Assembly: GCA_910589675.1 (NCBI GenBank)
Contig: CAJUTO010000015.1
Span: forward strand, 1 to 39,082
Source: an uncultured Lactobacillus sp.
GTDB taxonomy: Bacteria; Bacillota; Bacilli; Lactobacillales; Lactobacillaceae
Direction of reading: 5' to 3'
Length of the DNA: 39,082 nt
The translations under genes were made by a program, and so were the position numbers. Under the pieces are notes generated by a model that was not told the DNA's origin, searched no databases, and saw nothing but the letters and a program-made list of their open reading frames with translations. Shown one piece after another: positions 16,138 to 24,848 of this stretch (the stretch's first letter is position 1; each line of letters opens with the position of its first letter).

Positions 16138-17490
16138 ATGATCACAATCAAAAATCTAACTTTTGCTTATTATACTAAACCAATCATTAAAGATTTAAAT
16201 TTAACTCTTCCCTCTGGTTTCTCACTTTTCGTGGGACCTACTGGATGTGGGAAATCCACACTATTAAAGCTAATTGCAGGTCTTTATCCTAAATATGCTG
16301 GGAAAATTTTAAGTGGAAAAATAGATCTTCATCATCAAAAAACTGCCATGATGTTCCAAAATGCTGGCGAACAATTTACGATGCCTACTCCGCGAGAAGA
16401 AATCGTCTTTGCTTTAGAAAATCTTCAATTATCAAATACTGAATATAAAAAGCGTTTAGCAATGGCCGTCGATTTTACTCAAATTAACAGTCTACTTGAT
16501 CAAAAAATTTCTACGATGTCTGGCGGAGAAAAGCAACGCGTCGCTCTAGCAGTTTTAATAGCAATGGATGTAGACATTTTAATCCTCGATGAACCTTTTG
16601 CTAGTTGCGATCCCGAAAGTCGCCACTTTTTAATCAATAAACTTAAAAAACTTCCCTCTCAAGGCAAAACTATCCTCATCAGTGATCATGTATTAAGTGA
16701 TTACCGAGGAATTTGTGACTATATTTATAAATTTGAACACAACATAGTTAAGGAATTATCTCAAACTGAAGCTGAGAAGCTCTTCACTCCGAAAAATAAT
16801 TCTTCGCATACATTTTCTTTACCTAAACCCAATGAAGACGCTGTTTTTGAATTTGATAATGTTCAAATTAGCCAAAATCGCCTTCTTTTAGATCAAGCTA
16901 CCCTGCAAATTTTTCCTAATAAGATCACTCTCTTGACGGGCGCAAACGGTGTGGGAAAAAGTTCTCTCTTTAAAGCATTATCCAAAATGATCCCCTATAC
17001 TGGAAGCATTCGCTATCATCAGCGCGAAGTGCAGAAGCTCAATTCACGTAAATATTTACGCCAAGTAGGACAAATTTTTCAAAATGCAGATGATCAATTT
17101 TTAAAAGTGACTGTTCAAGATGAACTTAATTTAACTAAGAAAAATCTTCCTAAAAAATACTTTTCTCCTCAAAAAATTGACGATTGGCTAAAATATTTTG
17201 AATTAGATTCCCACTTAGATCAAGTTGTTTATACCCTTTCTGGTGGCCAAAAAAAGAAACTCCAAATTCTATTAATGCTTATGAGTGGCCAAGAAGTTCT
17301 TTTGATAGATGAACCTTTGAGCGGGCTGGATTCTAACTCAATAAAAAAGGTCATCCATTTAATGAAAGAATGCCAAAAAGAACTTGGTCAAACAATCCTA
17401 ATTATTAGCCATCAAGTTGATGAAATTGCTAGTTGGTGCGATTATCATCTTGAATTTAAAGATAAGCAATTAACTTACCTAGAAAGATAG
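16138..17490 (+). CDS. ykoD: ECF transporter ATPase with two fused ABC domains (YkoD-like)
   Basis: 450 residues from ATG 16138, preceded by TTGGAAA; the ATG at 16090 lies in the terminator. Two ATP-binding cassettes are fused: the first with Walker A GPTGCGKST at 33-41, MSGGEKQR and LILDEPFASCDPE; the second with TGANGVGKSS near 278-287, LSGGQKKK and LLIDEPLSGLD. This double-ATPase form is typical of the thiamine-precursor transporter YkoEDC. The TPP riboswitch upstream supports a role in uptake of thiamine or its pyrimidine precursor. No substrate-binding S component (ykoE or thiT) is in the operon, so it must be encoded elsewhere. Confidence 0.88.
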   Translation: MITIKNLTFAYYTKPIIKDLNLTLPSGFSLFVGPTGCGKSTLLKLIAGLYPKYAGKILSGKIDLHHQKTAMMFQNAGEQFTMPTPREEIVFALENLQLSNTEYKKRLAMAVDFTQINSLLDQKISTMSGGEKQRVALAVLIAMDVDILILDEPFASCDPESRHFLINKLKKLPSQGKTILISDHVLSDYRGICDYIYKFEHNIVKELSQTEAEKLFTPKNNSSHTFSLPKPNEDAVFEFDNVQISQNRLLLDQATLQIFPNKITLLTGANGVGKSSLFKALSKMIPYTGSIRYHQREVQKLNSRKYLRQVGQIFQNADDQFLKVTVQDELNLTKKNLPKKYFSPQKIDDWLKYFELDSHLDQVVYTLSGGQKKKLQILLMLMSGQEVLLIDEPLSGLDSNSIKKVIHLMKECQKELGQTILIISHQVDEIASWCDYHLEFKDKQLTYLER

Positions 17491-17495
17491 AAAAA

Positions 17496-18149
17496 ATGAA
17501 TCCTAGTTTAGAATTTTTACTCGCCTTTATTATTTCCCTGGAAATATCAATCAAACCTAGTTTAATTACCAATTTTTTGATAATTGCTTTTGCATTAGTT
17601 TATTTATTAATTCGAAAAACTAGTTTCAAAAAAATGATTGGACTACTTATGATTCCTTTTATTGCTGCTTTTACGATATTCGCGACCCTATATTGGTTTT
17701 CTACTAAACCTGATCCTTATTATGCATGGAATCTTTCAAGTCGTGTCTACGTCTATATTCTCACTATTGCTTGCGTTACAGCCGATACAACAGCCGTTAA
17801 ATTTTCCCGTTCTTTAGAACAAAACCTGCACCTTCCAAGCAAATTTGCATACGGCGTTTTAGCAGCGCTAGGTATCATCCCGCAAATGAAAAGTGCTATC
17901 ACGCAAATTCGCACCGCAGCGATGATGCGCGGAGTTTATTTATCATTCTGGTCACCGCAATTATACTTTAAAGCTATCTTAGTTGCGCTTAATTCGGCCG
18001 AAAATTTAGCACAAGGTATGGAGTCACACGGCTTCGTAGAGGATCAAACTCGGTCCACGATCGTAGCAATTCCTATCAAGAAACATGATTGGGCGATCTT
18101 TTTTATTCTTCTAATCTTAGTAAACATTTCACTATTTTGTTTCAAGTGA
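17496..18149 (+). CDS. ykoC: ECF transporter transmembrane (T) component (YkoC-like)
   Basis: 217 residues with four to six hydrophobic helices and the coupling motif AAMMRGVYL near residue 145, an A-R-G pattern by which T proteins contact the ATPases; a second arginine-type segment follows at LAQGMESHGF. It starts 5 bases after the ATPase stop and completes the energising module of an ECF importer. Hydrophobic helices at 8-40, 47-68 and 195-215 are clear. Confidence 0.85.
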   Translation: MNPSLEFLLAFIISLEISIKPSLITNFLIIAFALVYLLIRKTSFKKMIGLLMIPFIAAFTIFATLYWFSTKPDPYYAWNLSSRVYVYILTIACVTADTTAVKFSRSLEQNLHLPSKFAYGVLAALGIIPQMKSAITQIRTAAMMRGVYLSFWSPQLYFKAILVALNSAENLAQGMESHGFVEDQTRSTIVAIPIKKHDWAIFFILLILVNISLFCFK

Positions 18150-18157
18150 GGCTTTTC

Positions 18158-19039
18158 ATGGAAATTTTTGAAAACACTATTCCATTTTTAAATTATCAAA
18201 CTTATTATCGTACGGTTGGAAAACGCGGCTCTAAGCCACCTTTAGTTTTGCTTCATGGTGGTCCTGGTTCCAGCCATAATTATTTTGAAGTTTTAGACGA
18301 ACTCGCAGAAAAAGATAACCGGCAAATCATCATGTACGATCAGCTTGGCTGTGGTAATTCTAGCATCCCCGATGATCATCCTGAAATCTACACTCAAGAC
18401 ACTTGGGTAAAAGAATTAGAAAACTTACGCCAGCGACTTCATTTAAACAAGATTCACCTTTTAGGACAATCTTGGGGCGGAATGTTAGCAATTATTTACA
18501 TGTGCGATTACCATCCCCAAGGTATTCAAAGCTTGATTCTTTCTTCTACACTTTCGTCAGCTGCCCTTTGGTCAAAAGAACTCCACCGTTTAATCAAATA
18601 TTTACCTATTGAGGAACAAGCTGCCATTCATCGGGCAGAACTTACGCATAATTTTAGCGATAGCGCTTATCTTAAAGTAAACGAACACTTCATGGACCAA
18701 CACGTATTGAAAATTACAAATGAGTCTCCCGAACCTGTTCGAAGAAAAAAGATCGGCGGTACAGTCGCTTATAATATCGCATGGGGTCCAAACGAATACA
18801 CACCTGAAGGAAATCTCCACGACTACGAATATACAAATAAGCTGGCTAAGATCACGACTCCGGCCTTAATCACCAGCGGCACGGATGATCTATGCACACC
18901 TTTAGTTGCTAAAACAATGTACGACAATCTTCCTAATAGCCAATGGGAATTATTTGAAAATTGCGGCCACATGCCTTTTGTGCAAAAAACTAACGAATAT
19001 ATTGATTTACTTATTAATTGGCTTAATTTACATGATTAA
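18158..19039 (+). CDS. pip: Proline iminopeptidase
   Basis: 293 residues, the usual size of lactobacillus PepI. The start at ATG 18158 follows GTGAGG at 6 bases; a longer reading from 18089 overlaps the T-component gene. Alpha/beta hydrolase features: HGGPGSSHNYFE (oxyanion hole) near 32, GQSWGG near 105 with the nucleophilic serine, LITSGTDDLCTP near 249 with the aspartate, and ENCGHMPF near 271 with the histidine. It releases N-terminal proline from peptides in the cytoplasm. Only 8 bases separate it from the T-component gene, so it lies under the TPP riboswitch, an unexpected regulation for a peptidase. Confidence 0.9.
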   Translation: MEIFENTIPFLNYQTYYRTVGKRGSKPPLVLLHGGPGSSHNYFEVLDELAEKDNRQIIMYDQLGCGNSSIPDDHPEIYTQDTWVKELENLRQRLHLNKIHLLGQSWGGMLAIIYMCDYHPQGIQSLILSSTLSSAALWSKELHRLIKYLPIEEQAAIHRAELTHNFSDSAYLKVNEHFMDQHVLKITNESPEPVRRKKIGGTVAYNIAWGPNEYTPEGNLHDYEYTNKLAKITTPALITSGTDDLCTPLVAKTMYDNLPNSQWELFENCGHMPFVQKTNEYIDLLINWLNLHD

Positions 19040-19042
19040 CAA

Positions 19043-19074
19043 AAACCTCAAACTCTTTCAAGTTTGAGGTCTTT
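19043..19074. terminator. Bidirectional terminator between convergent genes
   Basis: ACCTCAAACTT-family arms (AAACCTCAAACT / AGTTTGAGGT) with A-run and T-run on either side serve the peptidase and the membrane protein gene. Confidence 0.85.
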
Positions 19075-19494
19075 TCATTTACGATTTTCTACTAAGAGCC
19101 ATAATCCGACTAATACCGAAATTTCCGGAATAATCAGACTACTTATTTCAATCGGACGATCCCATAAAGTAACGAAAACAATAATTCCAGCTAGCTCCAA
19201 GATAATTCCTAATTCTCTCAAAGCAGATTTGCCGTATTGCCGCGGCACTTTTACTACAAGAGCAATAATCAAAGTGATAATCCCCACGCCAGCCATTAAA
19301 CTAGCCAAAAATAATAAAGTCGATGCTTCATTAAAATGATCTCTGACAGGAATCGAACTTAAAGCTAAAATTATTCCACAGGCAATAAAATCAACACTCA
19401 TCGTCCATAAGCTAAAGCCGAAACCTAGTCCCTTTGCACACAAGTATGACACAATCAATCCGATTATGACATTTACAATTACAATCACTGCCAT
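19075..19494 (-). CDS. Small membrane protein of unknown function
   Basis: 139 residues with four clear membrane helices (about 3-22, 29-46, 60-82, 96-113 plus a shorter one at 118-135). No catalytic motif is seen. The start ATG lies at 19494 with AGAGGCT upstream. It is a single gene between the peptidase operon and rlmH. I do not recognise the family. Confidence 0.7.
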   Translation of the reverse strand: MAVIVIVNVIIGLIVSYLCAKGLGFGFSLWTMSVDFIACGIILALSSIPVRDHFNEASTLLFLASLMAGVGIITLIIALVVKVPRQYGKSALRELGIILELAGIIVFVTLWDRPIEISSLIIPEISVLVGLWLLVENRK

Positions 19495-19547
19495 AGTGTA
19501 GCCTCTTCTTTATAAATAATCCTTCGCTCTTATTTCAATTATAACAA

Positions 19548-19580
19548 AAAACTACATCTTCTAATTGAAGATGTAGTTCT
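19548..19580 (-). terminator. Terminator of rlmH
   Basis: AACTACATCTTC-TAATT-GAAGATGTAGTT; on the minus strand it is followed by a T-run at 19541-19548. Confidence 0.85.
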
Positions 19581-20060
19581 TTACTTATGATATGGACTAC
19601 CTGAATTAATCATAAATGCCCGATAAATCTGCTCAATTAATACTACGCGCATCAATTGATGAGGCATTGTTAATTTACCAAAACTAATTAAATCATTTGC
19701 ACGTTTATTTACTGCTGAACTAGTCCCAAGACTTCCACCAATTACAAAAGTAATATCCGAATGACCATAAGTACCTAAATCTTGAATCTCTTTAGCAAAT
19801 TCTTCACTGCTTCTCTGTTTTCCTTTGATAGCAGTCACATAAACATACTCTTTATCCTTAATCTTGGAAAGAATTCGTTCTCCTTCTATTTCTTTAACCT
19901 GCTCATCTTGGGCCGCACTCAACTTTTCGGGTGCTTTTTCATCAGGTACTTGAATAATCTTAACTTTTGCAAATCGGCTGAGTCTTTTCTCATATTCCGC
20001 AATTGCATCTTTAAAATATTTTTCTTTAAGCTTTCCAACACATACTATTTTAATATTCAT
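19581..20060 (-). CDS. rlmH: 23S rRNA (pseudouridine-1915-N3) methyltransferase RlmH
   Basis: 159 residues, the standard length. The family signatures are all present: [12 protein letters not shown] at the N-terminus, the S-adenosylmethionine site [15 protein letters not shown] near 103-117, and the C-terminal [31 protein letters not shown]. It methylates pseudouridine 1915 in helix 69 of 23S rRNA. It is the last gene of the walR-htrA-rlmH block but has a separate upstream region of about 480 bases containing DnaA boxes. Confidence 0.97.
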   Translation of the reverse strand: MNIKIVCVGKLKEKYFKDAIAEYEKRLSRFAKVKIIQVPDEKAPEKLSAAQDEQVKEIEGERILSKIKDKEYVYVTAIKGKQRSSEEFAKEIQDLGTYGHSDITFVIGGSLGTSSAVNKRANDLISFGKLTMPHQLMRVVLIEQIYRAFMINSGSPYHK

Positions 20061-20109
20061 ATTTTTAATTATAACTATCTTTCTAAATTACTGCAATTTT
20101 GTTATAAAT

Positions 20110-20397
20110 TTATCCACAAGCATTTTGAAGAAAAATCTAAATGTAGTATAAAAATATTTTATCACTACAATATATTGATATAGACTGTAGAGAAAATATT
20201 TTTTCACTAACTTTTTACACATTATTATCTGGAAAAGTATCATTCACAAACAATATTTTTAATAAGCTACAGTTGCTTGATATATCTTAGTTTATAAAGT
20301 TTAATTTCATTTGTTAATCAACTATAATAAAAAATATTTATAAAGAATAAAATAATATTTTATGGGATTTTATCCACAATCCACAGGTTTATCCACA
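20110..20397 (+). other. Cluster of three perfect DnaA boxes in AT-rich DNA
   Basis: TTATCCACA occurs at 20110-20118, 20370-20378 and 20389-20397, all on the plus strand, with a near-box AATCCACAG at 20378-20386 between the last two. The gap 20061-20544 has no gene and is very rich in A and T, with several ATTT/AAAT tracts that could open easily. In streptococci the order rlmH-htrA-parB-oriC-dnaA places these genes next to the origin; here no dnaA is in the window, so this may be a secondary DnaA-binding (titration or regulatory) cluster or an old origin remnant. Confidence 0.65.
20142..20169. repeat. Inverted repeat in the rlmH upstream region
   Basis: TGTAGTATAAAA pairs with TTTTATcACTACA with one unpaired C. 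It lies 23 bases from the first DnaA box and may be part of the same regulatory area or of the rlmH promoter. Confidence 0.4.
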
Positions 20398-20478
20398 TTT
20401 TTTAGATAAATATTAGTTATATTTAAAATTTGACATATCAAAAACCGAACTTTTTAGTGTTACACGGATTTTAAATTA

Positions 20479-20520
20479 AGAAAAAAGCATTATAATCTTT
20501 CCAAAGTTGATTATAACGCT
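20479..20520 (-). terminator. Terminator of htrA
   Basis: AGCATTATAATC pairs with GATTATAACGCT over an 11-base loop; on the minus strand six T follow. Confidence 0.8.
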
Positions 20521-20544
20521 ATTTCTTATTTGTTAATCTGTTAA

Positions 20545-21786
20545 TTAATTACCTTGAAGCTTAACCTTAACAGTCTTTTCATTACCATTTCTGTTAACAG
20601 TTACATCAACAGTATCACCGACTTTGTGGCTGTATAAAATCTTGTGTAACGATGCCACATCACTTACTGGCTTATTGTCAACTTTCACAATGACATCTTT
20701 AGTACGCAAGCCTGCTTTAGCAGCTGAACCACCACTCTCAATTTGAGCAATATAGATACCATTCTTCAACTTAGAATCAATATTCATTCGGCTTCTATAT
20801 GCTTCGGGCACTCCGTCAAGTGCAATTACACGAACGCCTAGTTGTGGACGAGTAATCTTCCCCTTCTTAACCAATTCATTTACGATAGTAACAACTTCGT
20901 TAGAAGGAATGGCAAATCCCATCCCTTCAACAGAAGTACCATCAGTTGATTGAGAAAGTTTCATAGAATTAATCCCAATAACTTGACCGGCTGAGTTAAC
21001 TAAAGCACCACCTGAGTTACCTGGATTAATTGCCGCATCTGTTTGAATTACAGTTTGTTGGTTAGAAGAAGTAGTGATTGTTCTGCTTGGTGCTGAAATA
21101 ATCCCCTGGGTTACCGTAGAAGCGTATTCACTGCCTAGAGGAGAACCAACTGCAATTACACTTTGACCCGCTTGTAAGGTCTTAGAATCGCCAAATTCGG
21201 CTGTTTGAGTAACATATTTAGCATCGATTGAAAGAACCGCCAAGTCAGTAGCGCTATCCTTACCAACAATCTTAGCATTCACAGTTTTACCATTTTCAAG
21301 CATTACTTGAACAGCATCACTACCAGAAACCACGTGATTGTTAGTAACAATATAGCCTTTACCATTTGACTTCATATAAACAACACCGGAACCTTCACTA
21401 TAAGTTTCCAATTTGTTGCTCTTAGAACTCTTACTGCTGTCACTACCTCCAAAAATACTGTAGAAATCAGTCGAACCAGAAGATTGTTGACGCTTTAAGT
21501 TAATAACAGAAACCACAGCCCCTTTAACACGGTTATAAGCCGCTGTCATTGAACCACTAGTTTTTGCACTAGTCTTTGAAACTTTCGAGCTGTTTGAGCT
21601 AATACTGGTTTGAGCTGCGTTATTATTCATTGAAGAATTATTGAGTTGATCTAGAGCTGCATAAGAAATACCGCCCCCAATCAATCCGGCGACAACCCCA
21701 ACAATTGCCGTCTTCATCATGAGTCCTTTACCATTCTTATTTTTATTAAGTCTTTGATTTTGTCTATTTGGATCTTGATTTTCCAT
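20545..21786 (-). CDS. htrA: HtrA/DegP-type serine protease
   Basis: 413 residues from ATG 21786 (AAAGGGG upstream at 8 bases; a GTG nine bases earlier lies inside the ribosome site). One N-terminal membrane helix (about 25-45), a serine-rich linker, a trypsin-like domain with His151 in TNNHVVSG, Asp181 in ATDLAVL and Ser258 in GNSGGALV, and a C-terminal PDZ domain (about 315-410, RPQLGVRVI and GGSAAKAGLRTKDVIVKV). It degrades misfolded exported proteins on the outer face of the membrane. It is the last gene of the wal operon before its terminator. Confidence 0.96.
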   Translation of the reverse strand: MENQDPNRQNQRLNKNKNGKGLMMKTAIVGVVAGLIGGGISYAALDQLNNSSMNNNAAQTSISSNSSKVSKTSAKTSGSMTAAYNRVKGAVVSVINLKRQQSSGSTDFYSIFGGSDSSKSSKSNKLETYSEGSGVVYMKSNGKGYIVTNNHVVSGSDAVQVMLENGKTVNAKIVGKDSATDLAVLSIDAKYVTQTAEFGDSKTLQAGQSVIAVGSPLGSEYASTVTQGIISAPSRTITTSSNQQTVIQTDAAINPGNSGGALVNSAGQVIGINSMKLSQSTDGTSVEGMGFAIPSNEVVTIVNELVKKGKITRPQLGVRVIALDGVPEAYRSRMNIDSKLKNGIYIAQIESGGSAAKAGLRTKDVIVKVDNKPVSDVASLHKILYSHKVGDTVDVTVNRNGNEKTVKVKLQGN

Positions 21787-21859
21787 AAAATACACCCCTT
21801 TATGTTTTCCATATTACCGTTAAAATTTGAACTTTATATGAATAAAGTTTGGAAAAAAT

Positions 21860-22657
21860 TTAAACTTCAAATAAATCTGTTGGCTTATCAGGCTCTGTAT
21901 CAATAATTTTAACATCAGAATCCAGATTCGCATCCCCATCCACTAATATTTTTTCAGCAGTCTCATGAGCTAGTACTTCCGTGTTATTATGCTGGCTGCG
22001 ATGGGCTAAAAATATATGTTTTGTTTTAGAACTTACAACATCTAAAAGAGCATTTCCAGCTTCTTCATTTGATAAATGTCCCACATCAGACAAAATTCTT
22101 GATTTAAGCGACCAGGAATAAGGACCATCTCTTAATAATTGAGGATCATAATTAAACTCCATCATGTAGGCATCCGCATCTTTAATAGTATCTTCAACCT
22201 TTTCAGATACATATCCCGTATCGGTTAAAAATGCTACTCTTTTGCCGCCACTACTAAATACATAATATTGTGGTTGCGCCGCATCATGACTTGTTGCAAA
22301 GGCAGTAATATCTAAATCCTCAAAAGTTTTCGTTTGCCCCGGCTCAATTAAATTTATTTGCTCTTCTGGTAACTTTCCAATTTTATTAGTATCGATTAAA
22401 TATTTCCAAGTTCCCTGATTAGCAAAAGCATTAATTTGCGGATAGCGTCGCATCAAAACACCTAAGCCACTACTATGATCGGCATGATCATGACTTAAAA
22501 ACGCCATATCAATTTCTTTAATGTCGACTCCTACTTGAGCAAGCAAATCTTTTGTCTTTTTTCCTGATAAACCTGCATCCATTAAAATTTTGTGCTTTTT
22601 TGTCACAATTAAACTAGTATTACCTGTTGAACCGCTTGCTAAAACTGAAACTTGCAC
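21860..22657 (-). CDS. walJ: WalJ/YycJ metallo-beta-lactamase-fold protein
   Basis: 265 residues. The metal site is clear: FLSHDHADHSSGL (HxHxDH) near 54-66, FATSHDAAQP near 120, FLTDTGYVS and the late MMEFNYDP and HLSNEEAGN segments. It is the YycJ member of the wal operon; a nuclease-like role is proposed for relatives. The start codon is GTG 22657. The gap to yycI is 14 bases and to htrA 73 bases. Confidence 0.93.
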   Translation of the reverse strand: MQVSVLASGSTGNTSLIVTKKHKILMDAGLSGKKTKDLLAQVGVDIKEIDMAFLSHDHADHSSGLGVLMRRYPQINAFANQGTWKYLIDTNKIGKLPEEQINLIEPGQTKTFEDLDITAFATSHDAAQPQYYVFSSGGKRVAFLTDTGYVSEKVEDTIKDADAYMMEFNYDPQLLRDGPYSWSLKSRILSDVGHLSNEEAGNALLDVVSSKTKHIFLAHRSQHNNTEVLAHETAEKILVDGDANLDSDVKIIDTEPDKPTDLFEV

Positions 22658-22671
22658 TCTCGTCTGCCTTT

Positions 22672-23499
22672 CTAATTCTTTTCCACATTATACGACGTGT
22701 TAGACTGCAACATTTGGGCTGTATAAGCATTTACACGCTTTAAGGTCACATTCTTAGTGGCTTTACTTTCTACCCATACAAGCCAAGTTGGTAATAAAAT
22801 TGTGCTTCCACGAACTTCAGTTAATTTAGAATAACCCAACTTTACTTGAATGACGCGAGAGTTATTTGATATTTCACGATCAGTATACATTGCCCGAACC
22901 GCATGCCAAGGACTGATTGTAGATTGAAGTTCACGAACCGGATTAACGGGACCCATATAAGTGAGAGTATAATTTGAAATTTGACCATTTTGGACAGTGA
23001 TGGTTAGTTGAGCGTCATTATCATAAATTTGGCCATATTCAGAAGATTGAACATAGGTATAACTATCATCTCCCGACATATCCGCCTCATATTTAAATTC
23101 TTTACCATAAGGAATATTCTTAGGATTATTCTTAAATTCTTCCAATCGTTTCAATTTTTCCTTATGAGATCCTTTTATTAGAACGGAGTTTTTAGGACTC
23201 GCTGTCAAAGAGTTATCTGCTTTTGAATAATGCGCATCCACTTGTGTGAGACTATTGATTTTATTAGATAAATAGTCTCTATTTTTTGCCGCTAAATAGT
23301 ATCCAGAAGACTGAGTTTCAGATAACTTTGGCAATTCAATTCCATCGCTTCTCATTTCACTACGGATATTTGAACTACTACTTGTATTAGTATCAGCATT
23401 GCTTAAATGGACTGGTGATCGCAAAATTTCAACAGCCAAGTAAATATCGATCAAAGTAAACACAATCAAAAATAACCATTCTATTCTTTTATAATCCAT
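22672..23499 (-). CDS. yycI: WalK-regulating membrane protein YycI
   Basis: 275 residues with one N-terminal membrane helix (about 6-24, IEWLFLIVFTLIDIYLAVEIL) and an extracellular domain, the arrangement of YycI, which together with YycH binds the sensor WalK at the membrane and adjusts its activity. The ATG follows yycH by 2 bases with AGAGGTGA upstream. The body sequence is weakly conserved in general, so the position is a main part of the evidence. Confidence 0.9.
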   Translation of the reverse strand: MDYKRIEWLFLIVFTLIDIYLAVEILRSPVHLSNADTNTSSSSNIRSEMRSDGIELPKLSETQSSGYYLAAKNRDYLSNKINSLTQVDAHYSKADNSLTASPKNSVLIKGSHKEKLKRLEEFKNNPKNIPYGKEFKYEADMSGDDSYTYVQSSEYGQIYDNDAQLTITVQNGQISNYTLTYMGPVNPVRELQSTISPWHAVRAMYTDREISNNSRVIQVKLGYSKLTEVRGSTILLPTWLVWVESKATKNVTLKRVNAYTAQMLQSNTSYNVEKN

Positions 23500-23501
23500 C
23501 T

Positions 23502-24848
23502 TTACTTCACCTCTTCTTTGCTCTTAACTTCCATGTCCTTATAAATGCTAATATTCTGCTTTTGCCATTCATCTTGGCTCTTCCATTCTCCATAAGCTTT
23601 AATATAGTAAGTTGGAATTAAATTTACTAAGCTATGATGGCTATTATCTTTTTCTACTTTGAATCCCACCATAATTCTTTCAATATCATTCTGATGGAGG
23701 CCATGTTTTTCTAGCGAATCTACTAAATCATAAGTAGATTCTAAACTCTGAGTTTGTCCATCAAATGGAATTGGGATTTGGAAATTAATACTGTTAAACT
23801 CAATATTGATTGCGTCTGAAGAAAAGCTATTGTTAACTTGTAGATCGTGATCGTTCAAGAAAACAGGAATGCCTTCAATATAATTGGTATAGCGAACTAC
23901 GTTATTATCAGCATCAAAGAAACGCAAATCTTGTTCTGTCATACCAAGTTTATGCACATAATAAACACTGTCTAGCAGACGATTATTCACACTTGGAATT
24001 TTTCCCTTTTCAAAATGAGTATACTGGAAATTATGATCATTTCTTTCGCCCGCAGCAGGGACTTTGAGGCGGGTGTAATAGTTGTAGGAATAAGTAGTGC
24101 GGCCATTTTTATTAGTTTTACTTGTAACGCCGGACGTTCCAAGCAGCCGGCTCACAAAATACGAATCTGATTGAGAAGTCGTAATATAACTATATACACT
24201 CCAGTTTACAGATTTACTATAAAAAGCAGAGTAACTTGATTTCAAACGAACAAAATTAACTGGCGTCTTATTCTTTGCCTTTTTAGCATATCTACGTAAC
24301 CGATTAAAATTAGCCTTTTTTAATGAGACTTTATAAATAGTATTACTCTGATCATTTCCTAAATATACCCATTTATTATTATCTGGAATAAAAATTCGAT
24401 TGAATTCTCTATTTTTCTGCTTGCTATTAGCTAAAGGAGTAAACAAACCAAAAGTAACCTGATCAGGATAAGATAACTGAATAAAATTAGGATTATTTAG
24501 TAATTCTTGGTATTGAGTCCGATTATTCCCTATTTTCTTTAGGTCAGTGGCTGTTACTTGACGCAACTCTTTAGTAAATTCAAAGGGTAAATTGTTTTTG
24601 GAATCGTATAGCCGATATGGTTTCCCATCAATAAACCCATATGCATTCGTCGGGATATATAAATCATAGAGAGATTTATTATTTTTGGTTCGCGCTTGTC
24701 CTCGAGTAACTTGATTATTTGTTTGATTAATTCTACTAAAGCGCTGATCACTAGTCATTATAAATATCCATAAAATGATAGATAAAACAATAACTACAAA
24801 AGTTGCTAGGCCTAAAAAGAAGTCACCAAACTTAAATTTAAACTTCAT
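23502..24848 (-). CDS. yycH: WalK-regulating membrane protein YycH
   Basis: 448 residues from the ATG at 24848, because AGGAGG lies 9 bases before it and directly against the ATG at 24857. One N-terminal membrane helix (FFLGLATFVVIVLSIILWIFIM) and a large extracellular domain. The gene overlaps the walK end by 11 bases. YycH works with YycI as a regulator of WalK. Confidence 0.9.
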   Translation of the reverse strand: MKFKFKFGDFFLGLATFVVIVLSIILWIFIMTSDQRFSRINQTNNQVTRGQARTKNNKSLYDLYIPTNAYGFIDGKPYRLYDSKNNLPFEFTKELRQVTATDLKKIGNNRTQYQELLNNPNFIQLSYPDQVTFGLFTPLANSKQKNREFNRIFIPDNNKWVYLGNDQSNTIYKVSLKKANFNRLRRYAKKAKNKTPVNFVRLKSSYSAFYSKSVNWSVYSYITTSQSDSYFVSRLLGTSGVTSKTNKNGRTTYSYNYYTRLKVPAAGERNDHNFQYTHFEKGKIPSVNNRLLDSVYYVHKLGMTEQDLRFFDADNNVVRYTNYIEGIPVFLNDHDLQVNNSFSSDAINIEFNSINFQIPIPFDGQTQSLESTYDLVDSLEKHGLHQNDIERIMVGFKVEKDNSHHSLVNLIPTYYIKAYGEWKSQDEWQKQNISIYKDMEVKSKEEVK

